Shown: positions 41,896-50,954, counted from the stretch's first letter. The stretch is DNA of 64,000 nt from JBCDCE01 sp039182515 (GCA_039182515.1 JBCDCE010000006.1:18299-82298); one strand, 5' to 3'. Translations and numbers: made by a program. Notes: generated by a model not told the origin, from the sequence alone.

Positions 41896-42699
41896 TTAAG
41901 TCTTGCGGCGCGCGAAGGCCAAGCCCGCTAAACCCGCCAAGAGCAGGGGAAAACCCGCTGGAAGTGGAATGGTCGAGGGGGGTGTTGTAGGCGGCGTCAC
42001 GACCGTTGGCGGTACCACCACTTGGCCAGCGCCACCAAAACGCACGTTGTCGATGTTGAAGCCTGCTGGCTCAGCACCAACAAGATCTAAGAAAACGCCC
42101 GCAATCTCAGCCTGTCCTGTCGCGCTGATCAAACCAAGGAATTCAACTCCGTTGTTGTCGTTCGACACAGTTCCAAGCAACGAGCCATCACGCGCAAAGG
42201 CCGTAATGCCCGTAGATTGGGGTGCGTTGAAAAACCCACCATCAAAACCGACGGCCAATTGATCCATGGAGAAGAGGAGCGCAATGGGGCCGTTGAACCT
42301 AGGGAAGCCGCTCAGTGTTGGGCTTGTCGGAAAAGAACTATCCGTTGTGATGAAGGCATCAGGTGCATTCGGATCTATAGAAAGCGGCCCGCTTGGGCTG
42401 CCAACCACACAAGCCGTCGCTGCAGCGCCAGGACAGTCGTTGGCTGCATCCAGGCTTAAAGATTGCCCCAAGAAGAAACCACCTGTTGTCACCGTTGGAG
42501 CGCCCGCGCCGCCGCCATAGTCAGCGGGGGTATAGGTTGGGTTCACAGTGCCCACACCAAATTCGCTGAACGTGATGACGCCTGCGTTTGCATTGAAGTC
42601 AGTATCTGTGATCCGCACAACAGCAGCTTGAGCTGTGCTTGTGACCGCTAAAGTAATTGCGGCAAAGGCCGCTGCGGCCGATAGTCGTTTATAGTACAT
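41896..42699 (-). CDS. Exported protein with IPLPA-type CTERM sorting signal
   Basis: 267 residues from ATG 42699 (GAGG seven bases upstream). Signal peptide MYYKRLSAAAAFAAITLAVT, ending STAQA. The body is strand-rich, Gly/Pro/Thr-rich, with ITFSEFGVGTVNPTYTPADY and PAGFNIDNVRFGG, resembling PEP-CTERM beta-sandwich domains. A Pro/Thr/Val linker leads to STIPLPAGFPLLLAGLAGLA then FARRKT, a sorting tail like that of the neighbouring VWA protein. The two CTERM genes are convergent and each has its own terminator. Ligand or matrix role unknown. Confidence 0.85.
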   Translation of the reverse strand: MYYKRLSAAAAFAAITLAVTSTAQAAVVRITDTDFNANAGVITFSEFGVGTVNPTYTPADYGGGAGAPTVTTGGFFLGQSLSLDAANDCPGAAATACVVGSPSGPLSIDPNAPDAFITTDSSFPTSPTLSGFPRFNGPIALLFSMDQLAVGFDGGFFNAPQSTGITAFARDGSLLGTVSNDNNGVEFLGLISATGQAEIAGVFLDLVGAEPAGFNIDNVRFGGAGQVVVPPTVVTPPTTPPSTIPLPAGFPLLLAGLAGLAFARRKT

Positions 42700-42964
42700 G
42701 TCAAATCCTCGTATTACACGGGCAGACAAGAATACATCTGCCCTCGTCCTAAAAGCTCTCTAGACGATTAAGTTCTGTCAACAGAAATTGAGTTTTTATT
42801 GAAAAAAATGAAGGTCATTGCTCGTATTTAAACGGAATGCGCGCGCAAATGCAGCCGACGCAAACGAAACGATTCGAACTCCGCGTCATCACAGCAATCT
42901 TGAATTTGAGCCTCTTGCCCCAGGCTGTGCCCCTAGATAAAACGCTGCCAGCCAGGAGAGTTTT

Positions 42965-43570
42965 ATGGACAAGTTTACGACCCTCACCGCCATCGCAGCG
43001 CCAATGCCCTTGATAAATATCGACACCGATATGATCATTCCTAAGCAATTTCTCAAAACGATTAAGCGCTCTGGTCTCGGTGTGCATGCATTCGACGAAA
43101 TGCGGTACGATACCGACGGCAACGAATTGCCCGACTTTGTTCTGAACAAACCCGCTTACCGCAACGCTGAGATTATTATTGCTGGTGATAACTTCGGTTG
43201 TGGTTCGTCGCGCGAGCACGCGCCTTGGGCACTTAAGGACTTTGGGATCAAAGCGGTTGTCTCAACCTCTTTTGCAGACATCTTTTTCAATAACTGCTTC
43301 AAAAACGGGATCTTACCGATCGTGTTGCCGCAAGAGGCCGTTGATGCGCTGATGTCTGATGCCGAAAATGGCGCAAACGCGCGCATGACCATCGACCTGG
43401 TCGAACAGACCGTTACCGGTTCGGACGGCGAGGTTTTTGCCTTTGAAGTGGACTCCTTTAAAAAGCACTGTTTGCTGAACGGGCTCGATGACATTGGTCT
43501 GACGATGGAAAAAGCGTCGTCAATCTCCAGCTATGAGACGGAAATGTCGGCCCAGCGGCCCTGGGTGTAG
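42965..43570 (+). CDS. leuD: 3-isopropylmalate dehydratase, small subunit
   Basis: 201 residues, the swivelling domain partner of LeuC. Motifs: INIDTDMIIPKQFLKTI and DNFGCGSSREHAPWALKDFG. AGGAGA lies about six bases before the ATG. A 265-base gap separates it from the divergent CTERM gene, so it has its own promoter. It completes the leucine isomerase step with leuC at 39033. Confidence 0.96.
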   Translation: MDKFTTLTAIAAPMPLINIDTDMIIPKQFLKTIKRSGLGVHAFDEMRYDTDGNELPDFVLNKPAYRNAEIIIAGDNFGCGSSREHAPWALKDFGIKAVVSTSFADIFFNNCFKNGILPIVLPQEAVDALMSDAENGANARMTIDLVEQTVTGSDGEVFAFEVDSFKKHCLLNGLDDIGLTMEKASSISSYETEMSAQRPWV

Positions 43571-44004
43571 GTCGCTTGATTATATCACAGGTCCGTTAGG
43601 TCCTGATTTTTTGCCCCTTTGTGACTTGGCGCACAGTTTCGAGATGCTCATTAAGGTTTTATTAACTAAGGCCGTGCAACCTTGACTTAAATAAAGAGAC
43701 TGTGGCGGCAATTGAGCGTTCACAAAAAGCGAACGATACTTGTGCCTAAAATTTACGCACACACAACTTGTTGTGTTTGTACGCGCAAAGCCCCAGATTT
43801 GTGCTGAATTTGATGCATTCTCGCACCACCAATACCATGATTTTGCCCCAAAAATTAAGTCTTGTCGGCCAGACTGTTGCTTGGGAATCCGAATGTGGGC
43901 ATGAATATGGCAAATGTGAGGCACCCGATCTTAATTGCTCGGGATCATATGGAAACGAGAACTCGGCAGTGTACCGGGCCCGACCATATTAAGGGGACAG
44001 ATAA
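43571..44004. other. Intergenic region after leuD
   Basis: 434 bases. Visible structure: hairpin ACACAAC-TT-GTTGTGT at 43761-43776 (perfect 7-base arms, 2-base loop). A 35-codon frame at 43901-44008 (begins MNMANVRHPILIARDH) ends GTGA across the start of the next gene; it lacks a clear ribosome-binding site. TTGACTT at 43683 with TAAATAA downstream is not at promoter spacing. Otherwise nothing convincing. Confidence 0.5.
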
Positions 44005-44844
44005 GTGATTCCGCGTCTGACCGGTGCGCTTGTGCGTGCATTACTCGTGATCGTCTTGGTGGCAACACCGTCGATGCTCCTTCCTGGCGTAAACGCGGAC
44101 AGTGCGCAAATCGTTGCATTTGTTGCTATTTTCGCAGCCGCCTTCACTGTTTTCGAATATGCGTCGGAATATCCTGGTCTCGTAGAATTTCGGGATGCTC
44201 CACCCTTCAATCGTGTTCGGTTCTTTGCGCTCTTTATCACCGTTTGTGTGTTGGCCATCATTTGTCGCGGCAAAGTGGAACCAACCATCTTGACCGACTT
44301 CTTCACGGCAATTGGCGCGCTCATTGGGAATTCTATAGATTTCCCCTACAGCCCCGTGCGCTTGGTTGTGTTGATGATGCCTTCTGATGCGGCGCCTGAG
44401 TTGGTTGAAAGCGTTCGTACAGCGGCCGGGATCAGCTACCTGACCTCGCTGTTGTCCTTGGCGGTTTTCCTGTTGGCATTGAAATTTAACGACTGGCCCA
44501 CGAAATCTGGCAGCTTCAACGTTTGGGTAAACCTCCCAACCTTTGATCCAACCGCTGGCGGCGATGTTGTGGAACGCCTCAATCGGGATGCACGGTTTAA
44601 CATTATTCTTGGGTTTCTTTTACCCTTTGTTATCCCTGCCTTTGTCAAAGTGGCGTCGGATGTCTTCGATCCTGTGTCGATGGCCAATCCCCAAACCATG
44701 ATTTGGACGATGTCAGCATGGGCCTTTTTGCCAGCGAGTTTGTTTATGCGCGGGATTGCGATGGGGCGTGTCGCTTCAATGATCGAAGAGAAGCGCAAAC
44801 AAGCTTACGAAAAGGCTGGCGAGGACGGTTTCCTACTGGCCTAA
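44005..44844 (+). CDS. Integral membrane protein, unknown function
   Basis: 279 residues with about six hydrophobic segments (LVRALLVIVLVATPSMLLPG; IVAFVAIFAAAFTVFEY; FFALFITVCVLAIIC; YLTSLLSLAVFLLALKF; FNIILGFLLPFVIPAFV; WAFLPASLFMRGIAM) and a charged C-terminal tail (EEKRKQAYEKAGEDG). The family is not one I can name. GTG start at 44005 supported by AAGGGGA 7 bases upstream. It is followed on the same strand by an endonuclease-family gene. Probably an inner-membrane protein. Confidence 0.75.
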   Translation: MIPRLTGALVRALLVIVLVATPSMLLPGVNADSAQIVAFVAIFAAAFTVFEYASEYPGLVEFRDAPPFNRVRFFALFITVCVLAIICRGKVEPTILTDFFTAIGALIGNSIDFPYSPVRLVVLMMPSDAAPELVESVRTAAGISYLTSLLSLAVFLLALKFNDWPTKSGSFNVWVNLPTFDPTAGGDVVERLNRDARFNIILGFLLPFVIPAFVKVASDVFDPVSMANPQTMIWTMSAWAFLPASLFMRGIAMGRVASMIEEKRKQAYEKAGEDGFLLA

Positions 44845-44870
44845 GGTTTTGGAGATACGGGGCATCTCCT

Positions 44871-45962
44871 CATCGGGTCAACCTCACGTTACTTGCTTAT
44901 CTTTGTGCTTTAACAGCGCGGCTTATAGTAGTCGCACCCAGCGTCGATGCAGAGCCTAGGGACGCTTCTCAGAACACTTTACGCATTGCCAGCTTTCACA
45001 CCGAACTTCGGCGCGACGGTCCTGGGATCCTTCTGCGCGACATTTTACGCCGCACGTCTGATGATATCGATGAGGCCCTGGCCCGCATAGATGAGGTAGC
45101 CCCCGATATCTTGGTTTTGCAAGGCTTTGACTACGACCAAGATTTGATTGCTCTTGCCAGTTTTAATGCGCTTCTCGCGCAGCCATTTCCTCATATTTTT
45201 GCGAAGGTGCCAAACACAGGACGGCCAACCGGGCTCGATCTCAACGCGGATGATCGCCTGCGCGGGGCGCCAGACCGGCAAGGGTTTGGGAAGTTTTGGG
45301 GCTGGAGCGGTATGGCCGTCTTGAGCCGCTGGCCAATTTCTCTTTCAATGGATTGGAGCTCAACCTTGTGGCGGGACAGTCCCGGAGCCCATTTCCCAAC
45401 GCTTCCAAACGCGCAAGACCATGTTCCGTTCAGTGTTCAGCGTCTGCCAAGAGTGGCGTTTTGGCAAATGCAGATTTGGCCAAACGGCAGCCCACCGATT
45501 GCGCTCTTTGCCTTGCATGCAATGCCGCCGGTCTTTGATGGTCCAGAAGACAAGAACGGCTGGCGTAATCATGATGAGCTGCGGCTTTTACTCCATGCGA
45601 TGGAACAAACAACGGCGGATGAGCGCGTGGTCGTTGCTGGAGTTTTGAATGTAGATCCAGACCTTGGAGAGGGCCGTAAGGCCGCTTTGAAGTCTTTGCT
45701 CACCCATCAAAGGGTGAGCGATCCAAACCCTCGAGCCCCGGACGGAACCAATAAGACAGTGTTGTTTGAGGATTTGGAGCCTTTGCGCGTCGACTATGTT
45801 TTGCCCGATGCGCGATTTGAGGTTTTAGACGCGGGCATAACCTGGCCGCATGCGGACGCGGCTGCAAAAGCCACTTCGCGTCACGGGCTCGTCTGGGTAG
45901 ATCTTCATCTCGAAGATATCTCTCAGCGCTTGCTCAACAGGGGTGTGGCGGAAGCTCGGTAG
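44871..45962 (+). CDS. Endonuclease/exonuclease/phosphatase-family protein, start unresolved
   Basis: The frame encodes an exported EEP-superfamily protein. After a signal-like stretch (VNLTLLAYLCALTARLIVVA) come NTLRIASFHTELRRDGPG, DEVAPDILVLQGFDYDQD, GMAVLSRWPI, LFALHAMPPVFDG, VVAGVLNVDP and the catalytic SRHGLVWVDL near the end. The usual LQE glutamate is replaced by LQG and the GDFN motif by GVLN, so activity is uncertain. There is no ATG, GTG or TTG in frame between the upstream stop (44844) and the conserved domain; the coordinate given is the first residue of the signal-like stretch. The 3' end overlaps the convergent epimerase gene by 138 bases. Confidence 0.65.
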   Translation, partial: HRVNLTLLAYLCALTARLIVVAPSVDAEPRDASQNTLRIASFHTELRRDGPGILLRDILRRTSDDIDEALARIDEVAPDILVLQGFDYDQDLIALASFNALLAQPFPHIFAKVPNTGRPTGLDLNADDRLRGAPDRQGFGKFWGWSGMAVLSRWPISLSMDWSSTLWRDSPGAHFPTLPNAQDHVPFSVQRLPRVAFWQMQIWPNGSPPIALFALHAMPPVFDGPEDKNGWRNHDELRLLLHAMEQTTADERVVVAGVLNVDPDLGEGRKAALKSLLTHQRVSDPNPRAPDGTNKTVLFEDLEPLRVDYVLPDARFEVLDAGITWPHADAAAKATSRHGLVWVDLHLEDISQRLLNRGVAEAR

Positions 45963-46760
45963 TGTTGCGCGCAAATCCGTACCACTCAGGCTGTGTGGCT
46001 TGTTCCAAAGGTATTGCATTTCCAGCAAGTGTTTAGCGAGTGGCCAAAACGGGCGCGCCAGTTGAACTTGCCACCAAGCGAAGGGCTTCAGGGCGAACTC
46101 GCGACGAAAGACATCTTCCAGCGCCATGTTCAGCTCAGACAAACTGAGTGTGTAGCCATCAAAGAGAATGTCTTCGAATTGCGGCGTAGGATCTCTGCGT
46201 TCGCAGAGCTGTACCATGGCGCGTGTCAGATCGGGCAGATAGGCCCAGGCATGTTTGACATGAAAGTCTCCCGGTGCGCGGATCACACCTTTGTCGATTT
46301 CGGCGGTGATAACTTTGTCAAACCAATTGCCGGAAGCATTGGTGTCGATGAAGTCGCCGGCACGCAGGATCAGAGTTTTGATCCCAGAGGCTCGGTAGGC
46401 TTCTTCCATGTCGCGCCGCAAACGGCCGAGGGAATTCTCAGCTTTGTGGGGCGTGCTTTTCGTAAAATGATCCGGCGCGTCTTCGCCGTACACATAAACA
46501 TTGCCGGGAATGACAACCTGTGCCCCAGAGGCTTGCGCCACTTCAATGACTTGGCGAGTTAGGCCAGGCAAAGTGCTTTCCCAATCGGTATATGCCGGGT
46601 TCCACGCATTCACAATGACATTGGCCCCCCAAGCGGCATCCCAGAGGGTCTCTGATTGGCGGTCAAAACGACGGACCTCCCAACCGGCTTCTTCAAATGA
46701 CAAAGCGGCGTTGCGGCCAAAACGGCCAGATGCGCCGAGAATAAGAGCAGTTTTTTGCAT
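45825..46760 (-). CDS. NAD-dependent epimerase/dehydratase-like protein
   Basis: 311 residues of the extended short-chain dehydrogenase type. Rossmann motif ALILGASGRFGRNAALSFEE at 4-23; central segment VIPGNVYVYGED (the YxxxK tyrosine region) and KTLILRAGDFID. C-terminal cap is Trp/Pro-rich (FAWWQVQLARPFWPLAK). Substrate unknown; this group contains nucleotide-sugar epimerases and general NAD(P) reductases. ATG 46760 has AGAGGT eight bases upstream. Divergent from a LysR gene (94-base gap), which is its likely regulator. Overlaps the EEP gene tail to tail. Confidence 0.8.
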   Translation of the reverse strand: MQKTALILGASGRFGRNAALSFEEAGWEVRRFDRQSETLWDAAWGANVIVNAWNPAYTDWESTLPGLTRQVIEVAQASGAQVVIPGNVYVYGEDAPDHFTKSTPHKAENSLGRLRRDMEEAYRASGIKTLILRAGDFIDTNASGNWFDKVITAEIDKGVIRAPGDFHVKHAWAYLPDLTRAMVQLCERRDPTPQFEDILFDGYTLSLSELNMALEDVFRREFALKPFAWWQVQLARPFWPLAKHLLEMQYLWNKPHSLSGTDLRATLPSFRHTPVEQALRDIFEMKIYPDEPVTRSGFCSRVRMRPGYARV

Positions 46761-46854
46761 CACAAACGACCTCTTAAAAAATCATGTAAAGGAAAATAAC
46801 ATTCAGGCTCGATTGGGAATTGCGAAAATATGTAGATTGGCTATTCAAATTTGT

Positions 46855-47769
46855 ATGGACAACATGCTGCGAAATTTGGACTGGTCGCTCATTCAGGCTT
46901 TTCTTTCAGTGGCTGAAGAAGGCTCGCTGTCTGCCGCGGCCCGGCGTGAAGGCGTTAGCCAACCGACGCTTGGGCGGCAAATCAAAGCTTTGGAATCTGC
47001 CCTCGATTTAGAGGTCGTGCAGCGTGTCGCCAAGGGTTTGGAACTGACCCCGGCGGGTGCGTCCATTCTGCCTGCTGCCCGCGCGATGCGGGACGCCATG
47101 CAAAGCCTGACACTCACAGCCGCAACCCATTCGAATGCGCTGGAAGGCAGTGTTCGGATCTCGGCCAGTGAAATGACGGCGCAGTATATTCTGCCCAAAA
47201 TTGTTGCTGATATACGCGAGGCCGAACCCAGCATCTCAATCGAGATCCATGCCAACAATGGCTACGATAACCTGCTTTTTCACGAGGCCGATATCGCCGT
47301 GCGCATGGGAGAGACAACCCAGCTTGACGTGATCGCGCGCAAACTTGGTGGTCTGGAGCTCGGGCTCTTTGCGTCTCAAAGTTATATCCAGCGCAAAGGC
47401 ATGCCGCAGGACTTAACAGAAATGATGTCGTTGGATTTTATTGGCTTGGACAAGGGCACAGCGCTTGTCGAGGGATTTAGAGAGCGCGGGATGGACGTAA
47501 CCCGCGAGTGGTTCAAGACCCGCACAGACGACAACACCACCTATTTCAATCTGCTCTGTTCTGGCGCGGGTCTGGGCATTGTGCAAGCGCGGCTTGCCCG
47601 CAGCCGAGGCGATTTGGTTGAGATACCGCTACCGCTTGATTTGCCTGTCTTGCCCGTTTGGCTGGCGGCGCATCAAGGCATGCGACACACGCCACGAATT
47701 CGGCTTGTCTGGGACATGCTTGCAAAGGGCTTGGCGCCTTGGGTTGCATCAGCGCCCACCCAAGGCTAA
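46855..47769 (+). CDS. LysR-family transcriptional regulator
   Basis: 304 residues. Winged helix-turn-helix at about 10-68 (LIQAFLSVAEEGSLSAAARR, EGVSQPTLGRQIKALESALD), then the co-inducer-binding domain (GSVRISASEMTAQYILPKIV, ADIAVRMGETTQLDVIARKL). Start at ATG 46855; the frame continues upstream into the epimerase region without meaning. LysR proteins usually control the divergent neighbour, here the epimerase-like gene, and themselves. It is also 35 bases upstream of leuB on the same strand, so some read-through into leuB is possible. Confidence 0.88.
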   Translation: MDNMLRNLDWSLIQAFLSVAEEGSLSAAARREGVSQPTLGRQIKALESALDLEVVQRVAKGLELTPAGASILPAARAMRDAMQSLTLTAATHSNALEGSVRISASEMTAQYILPKIVADIREAEPSISIEIHANNGYDNLLFHEADIAVRMGETTQLDVIARKLGGLELGLFASQSYIQRKGMPQDLTEMMSLDFIGLDKGTALVEGFRERGMDVTREWFKTRTDDNTTYFNLLCSGAGLGIVQARLARSRGDLVEIPLPLDLPVLPVWLAAHQGMRHTPRIRLVWDMLAKGLAPWVASAPTQG

Positions 47770-47804
47770 GCGCTTCTCTCGATACCTGTTAGGAGCGCAC
47801 CACT

Positions 47805-48908
47805 ATGTCTACCCCATCCCTTTTGATCCTGCCCGGCGACGGCATTGGCAAAGAAGTTATGGCGGAGGTGCGTAAGGTTGTTGCCTGGTTCGGCGAGAAG
47901 CGCGACATGCCTTTTGACGTCAGCGAAGACCTGATCGGTGGCGCGGCCTACGATGCATATGGCGTGCCTTTGTCAGATGAGACGATGGCCAAAGCGCAAG
48001 AAGTAGATGCCGTGCTATTGGGTGCTGTTGGTGGTCCACAATATGATGATCTCGACTTTTCCGTGAAACCAGAGCGCGGTCTGCTTCGCATCCGCAAGGA
48101 AATGGACCTTTTTGCGAACCTGCGCCCGGCGCAGTGTTTTGACGCTTTGGCAGATTTTTCGTCGCTTAAGAAAGATCTTGTTGCTGGCCTCGACATCATG
48201 ATCGTACGAGAGTTGACCTCTGGCGTCTACTTCGGTGAGCCGCGCGGGATCTTTGAGGAAGGCAACGAGCGTGTTGGCATTAACACGCAGCGCTACACAG
48301 AAAGCGAGATCGAGCGCGTTGCACGCGCGGCGTTCGAGCTTGCGATGCGCCGAGATAAAAAGGTCTGCTCGATGGAGAAGGCCAATGTGATGGAAAGCGG
48401 GATCCTCTGGCGTGAAGTGGTCACACGCGTGCACACTGAGTACCCCGAGGTTGAGCTAAGCCATATGTATGCGGACAATGGTGCGATGCAGTTGGTGCGC
48501 GCGCCGAAGCAATTTGATGTGATCCTCACCGATAACCTCTTTGGAGATATCCTTTCGGATTGTGCCGCGATGCTTACGGGCTCTTTGGGGATGTTGCCCT
48601 CAGCGAGCCTTGGATCACCCATGGCAAACGGTCGGCCCAAAGCGCTTTATGAACCAGTGCATGGCTCTGCGCCTGACATTATGGGCCAAGGCAAAGCCAA
48701 TCCTATTGCCTGTATCCTCAGCTTTGCGATGGCGCTTCGCTATAGCTTTGACGCGGGCGAAGAAGCCACGCGGCTGGAGTCGGCGATTGAGAAAGTTCTG
48801 GCCGATGGGGCGCGCACTGGTGATTTGATGGGCCCAGAAGGCGGGACCCCAATCAGCACGTCCGAGATGGGCGATGCGATCCTGGCCGCATTGGATGCCT
48901 CGCTTTAA
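47805..48908 (+). CDS. leuB: 3-isopropylmalate dehydrogenase
   Basis: 367 residues, normal length. Oxidatively decarboxylates 3-isopropylmalate to the 2-oxo precursor of leucine with NAD. Motifs: LLILPGDGIGKEVM at the N-terminus, LLRIRKEMDLFANLRPA, and the metal/NAD signature ILTDNLFGDILSDCAAMLTG. AGGAG lies nine bases before the ATG. Last of the three leu genes in this window; all point the same way but none is contiguous with another. Confidence 0.96.
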   Translation: MSTPSLLILPGDGIGKEVMAEVRKVVAWFGEKRDMPFDVSEDLIGGAAYDAYGVPLSDETMAKAQEVDAVLLGAVGGPQYDDLDFSVKPERGLLRIRKEMDLFANLRPAQCFDALADFSSLKKDLVAGLDIMIVRELTSGVYFGEPRGIFEEGNERVGINTQRYTESEIERVARAAFELAMRRDKKVCSMEKANVMESGILWREVVTRVHTEYPEVELSHMYADNGAMQLVRAPKQFDVILTDNLFGDILSDCAAMLTGSLGMLPSASLGSPMANGRPKALYEPVHGSAPDIMGQGKANPIACILSFAMALRYSFDAGEEATRLESAIEKVLADGARTGDLMGPEGGTPISTSEMGDAILAALDASL

Positions 48909-49025
48909 AGCAGTTCCGGCGCGTATCCTTGCAAAGAAGGCAATTGCCTGGATCCTTAGCGGGATCTGGGCTTGATCCGTGGCATGTAATGCTTATGGGT
49001 CAGGTTATCGGAACCGAGATTTACG

Positions 49026-49988
49026 ATGACCCCCAATACGCGCGCCGCCCTTCTTGCCCTCAGTGCTTTTGGTATCTTTGCGACCCATGATGTGATCGTG
49101 AAGGTGCTGGGCAGCACCTATGCGCCGTTTCAGATCGTGTTCTTTTCGGTGCTCTTTAGCTTTCCGCTTGTGACCATGATCCAGATGCGGGACGCCAGCC
49201 TTTCCAACCTGCGTCCGCGCCACCCTTGGTGGACGGCCCTGCGCACAGCCGCTGCCGTCATTACCGCGATCTCGGCTTTTTACACCTTCTCAGTCTTGCC
49301 GCTCACCGAAGCCTATGCGCTCATTTTTGCGGCTCCACTTCTGATCACGGTGCTCGCTATTCCGATCTTAGGCGAAGCTGTGCGGTGGCGGCGCGGCTTG
49401 GCTGTGATTGTCGGGCTTGGTGGGGTTTTGGTTGTGCTGCGCCCTGGTGTTACGGACCTTTCGGTGGGACACGTGAGCGGGCTTATCTGCGCGTTTTCAG
49501 GCGCTCTGGCCTCGGTCATCGTCCGCAAGATTGGCCGCGAAGAACGCACCGTGGTTTTGCTCCTCTACCCGATGATCACAAACTTTGTGCTGATGGGCGC
49601 TTTAATGCCTGTGGTGTATGTCCCGATGCCTTTGCAGGATATGGCTGGCATGGGCGCCATGGCACTTTTGGCTATTATTGCCTCGACGCTCCTCATCATG
49701 GCTTACCGCAAGGGGGACGCCGCCATCGTGGCCCCGATGCAATACAGCCAGATCCTCTGGGCTGCTGGCTATGGTTTGATCTTTTTTGCAGAAACACCGG
49801 ATCTCTGGACCCTTGTGGGGACAACCATCATTGTGGCCAGTGGGCTTTATATCGTTCTTCGAGAGGGCCAAAGCCCGTCATCAAAACAGCCGGTGCTCAA
49901 ATCCAAATCGCGACCAGATACGTCTACAACACCACGCGTCTCTGCCCTGTATGACGCGCTGCGCTGGGGTAAAAAATCTTCGCGCTGA
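49026..49988 (+). CDS. EamA/DMT-family transporter
   Basis: 320 residues with ten predicted transmembrane helices in two EamA repeats. First repeat: LLALSAFGIFATHDVIVKVL, then TALRTAAAVITAISAFYTFS, ALIFAAPLLITVLAIPILGE. Second repeat: VSGLICAFSGALASVIVRKI to YSQILWAAGYGLIFFAETPD. Members export or import small metabolites such as amino acids or nucleobases; substrate unknown. Polar tail after 288 is Ser/Lys-rich. Confidence 0.88.
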   Translation: MTPNTRAALLALSAFGIFATHDVIVKVLGSTYAPFQIVFFSVLFSFPLVTMIQMRDASLSNLRPRHPWWTALRTAAAVITAISAFYTFSVLPLTEAYALIFAAPLLITVLAIPILGEAVRWRRGLAVIVGLGGVLVVLRPGVTDLSVGHVSGLICAFSGALASVIVRKIGREERTVVLLLYPMITNFVLMGALMPVVYVPMPLQDMAGMGAMALLAIIASTLLIMAYRKGDAAIVAPMQYSQILWAAGYGLIFFAETPDLWTLVGTTIIVASGLYIVLREGQSPSSKQPVLKSKSRPDTSTTPRVSALYDALRWGKKSSR

Positions 49989-50058
49989 GCTGGCTTGCGC
50001 CTCGGAGCCTCAATGCAGATAGTGCGTCGTGTTTCCTTCCAACCGCGAGTGCGTCGGC

Positions 50059-50928
50059 ATGTCTCTCCCCAAAGCCCAGCTTCCCACGCTTCACCCCCAG
50101 GCGCCTAAGTCCAAATTGCCTGAAAACGCCTGCGATGCGCATATCCATATGCTCGCCGACGACTTTCCGCTTTGGTCTCAACGCGTGGAAGATCCTCAGT
50201 CAGGAGGGCTGTCGGACTGGCTTGATCGATATGCGAAGCATCGCGCAGCCCTTGGCATCACGCGTACGGTTGTGGTGCACTCAATCCTTTATGGGTCCGA
50301 CAATGCGCTGACAAAGGCGGCTGTCGCGGCTCTTGGGTCAAATGCGCGCGGGATTGGGCTTGTGACGGATGAGGGCGATGAAGCCGATATTGATGAGCTC
50401 CTTGAGGCCCGGATCATGGGGGTGCGGTTGAACTACGTGCATGGCGGCGTGCTGAGTTGGGACGGCGCCAAGCGCTTTGCCCCCATGCTCAAAGAACGCG
50501 GCATGCATGTGCAAATGCTGATGCAAACGGATCAGCATATGATTGATCTGGCGCAAGATGTGGCAGCTTTGCCGGTGCCTGTTTGCTTTGATCACATCGG
50601 CTGGCCAGACCTCAGCCTCGGGATCACGGATCCGGGTTTTCAGGCTTTGCTCAAGCTTGTTGGTGAGGGCCAAGCCTATGTGAAGCTGTCTGCGCCGTAC
50701 CGGGTTTGCGATGCACCCTATGAGGCCGCTGCCCCCTTCATAGACGCGCTTGCCAAAGCCAATCCAGACCACTGCCTCTGGGGCAGTGACTGGCCGCACA
50801 TCATGTTGGGCACTGCCAAACAGCCGGATGCAGGTGTGTTGCTCAATCACTTTCTGGACATCGTGACCACAGACGACGCGCGCCAGAAAATTCTCTGCGA
50901 GGCACCGGAGCGTCTTTACGGGTTTTAG
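50059..50928 (+). CDS. Amidohydrolase (TIM-barrel, PDC hydrolase-like)
   Basis: 289 residues of the amidohydrolase-2 family, similar in layout to 2-pyrone-4,6-dicarboxylate hydrolase and related lactonases. Metal-site motifs: CDAHIHMLADDFPL (HxH), CFDHIGWPDL and WGSDWPHIM (final aspartate). Start at ATG 50059; the frame to 50029 has a non-ATG start. Substrate unknown, possibly a lactone from aromatic breakdown. A GAGTATTT element follows directly after the stop. Confidence 0.82.
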   Translation: MSLPKAQLPTLHPQAPKSKLPENACDAHIHMLADDFPLWSQRVEDPQSGGLSDWLDRYAKHRAALGITRTVVVHSILYGSDNALTKAAVAALGSNARGIGLVTDEGDEADIDELLEARIMGVRLNYVHGGVLSWDGAKRFAPMLKERGMHVQMLMQTDQHMIDLAQDVAALPVPVCFDHIGWPDLSLGITDPGFQALLKLVGEGQAYVKLSAPYRVCDAPYEAAAPFIDALAKANPDHCLWGSDWPHIMLGTAKQPDAGVLLNHFLDIVTTDDARQKILCEAPERLYGF

Positions 50929-50930
50929 CC

Positions 50931-50954
50931 TCTTTTCCTGGCAAAAATACTCTC
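50931..50954 (-). repeat. GAGTATTT-type intergenic motif, copy C, with hairpin
   Basis: On the minus strand GAGTATTTTTGCCAGGAAAA, two bases after the amidohydrolase stop and opposite to it in orientation. Next to it TCGCC-GAA-GGCGA (50953-50965) forms a hairpin. Same family as copies at 11796, 20341 and 62362. Confidence 0.55.

Noticed and set aside
43768..43992. 74-residue plus-strand frame between leuD and the membrane protein
   Set aside because: No ribosome-binding site, Cys/Asn/Tyr-scattered composition, runs into the next gene's control region.
43901..44008. 35-codon frame ending GTGA at the start of the membrane protein gene
   Set aside because: The overlap is attractive but there is no ribosome-binding site, and the membrane protein has its own AAGGGGA; kept only as a note in the intergenic entry.
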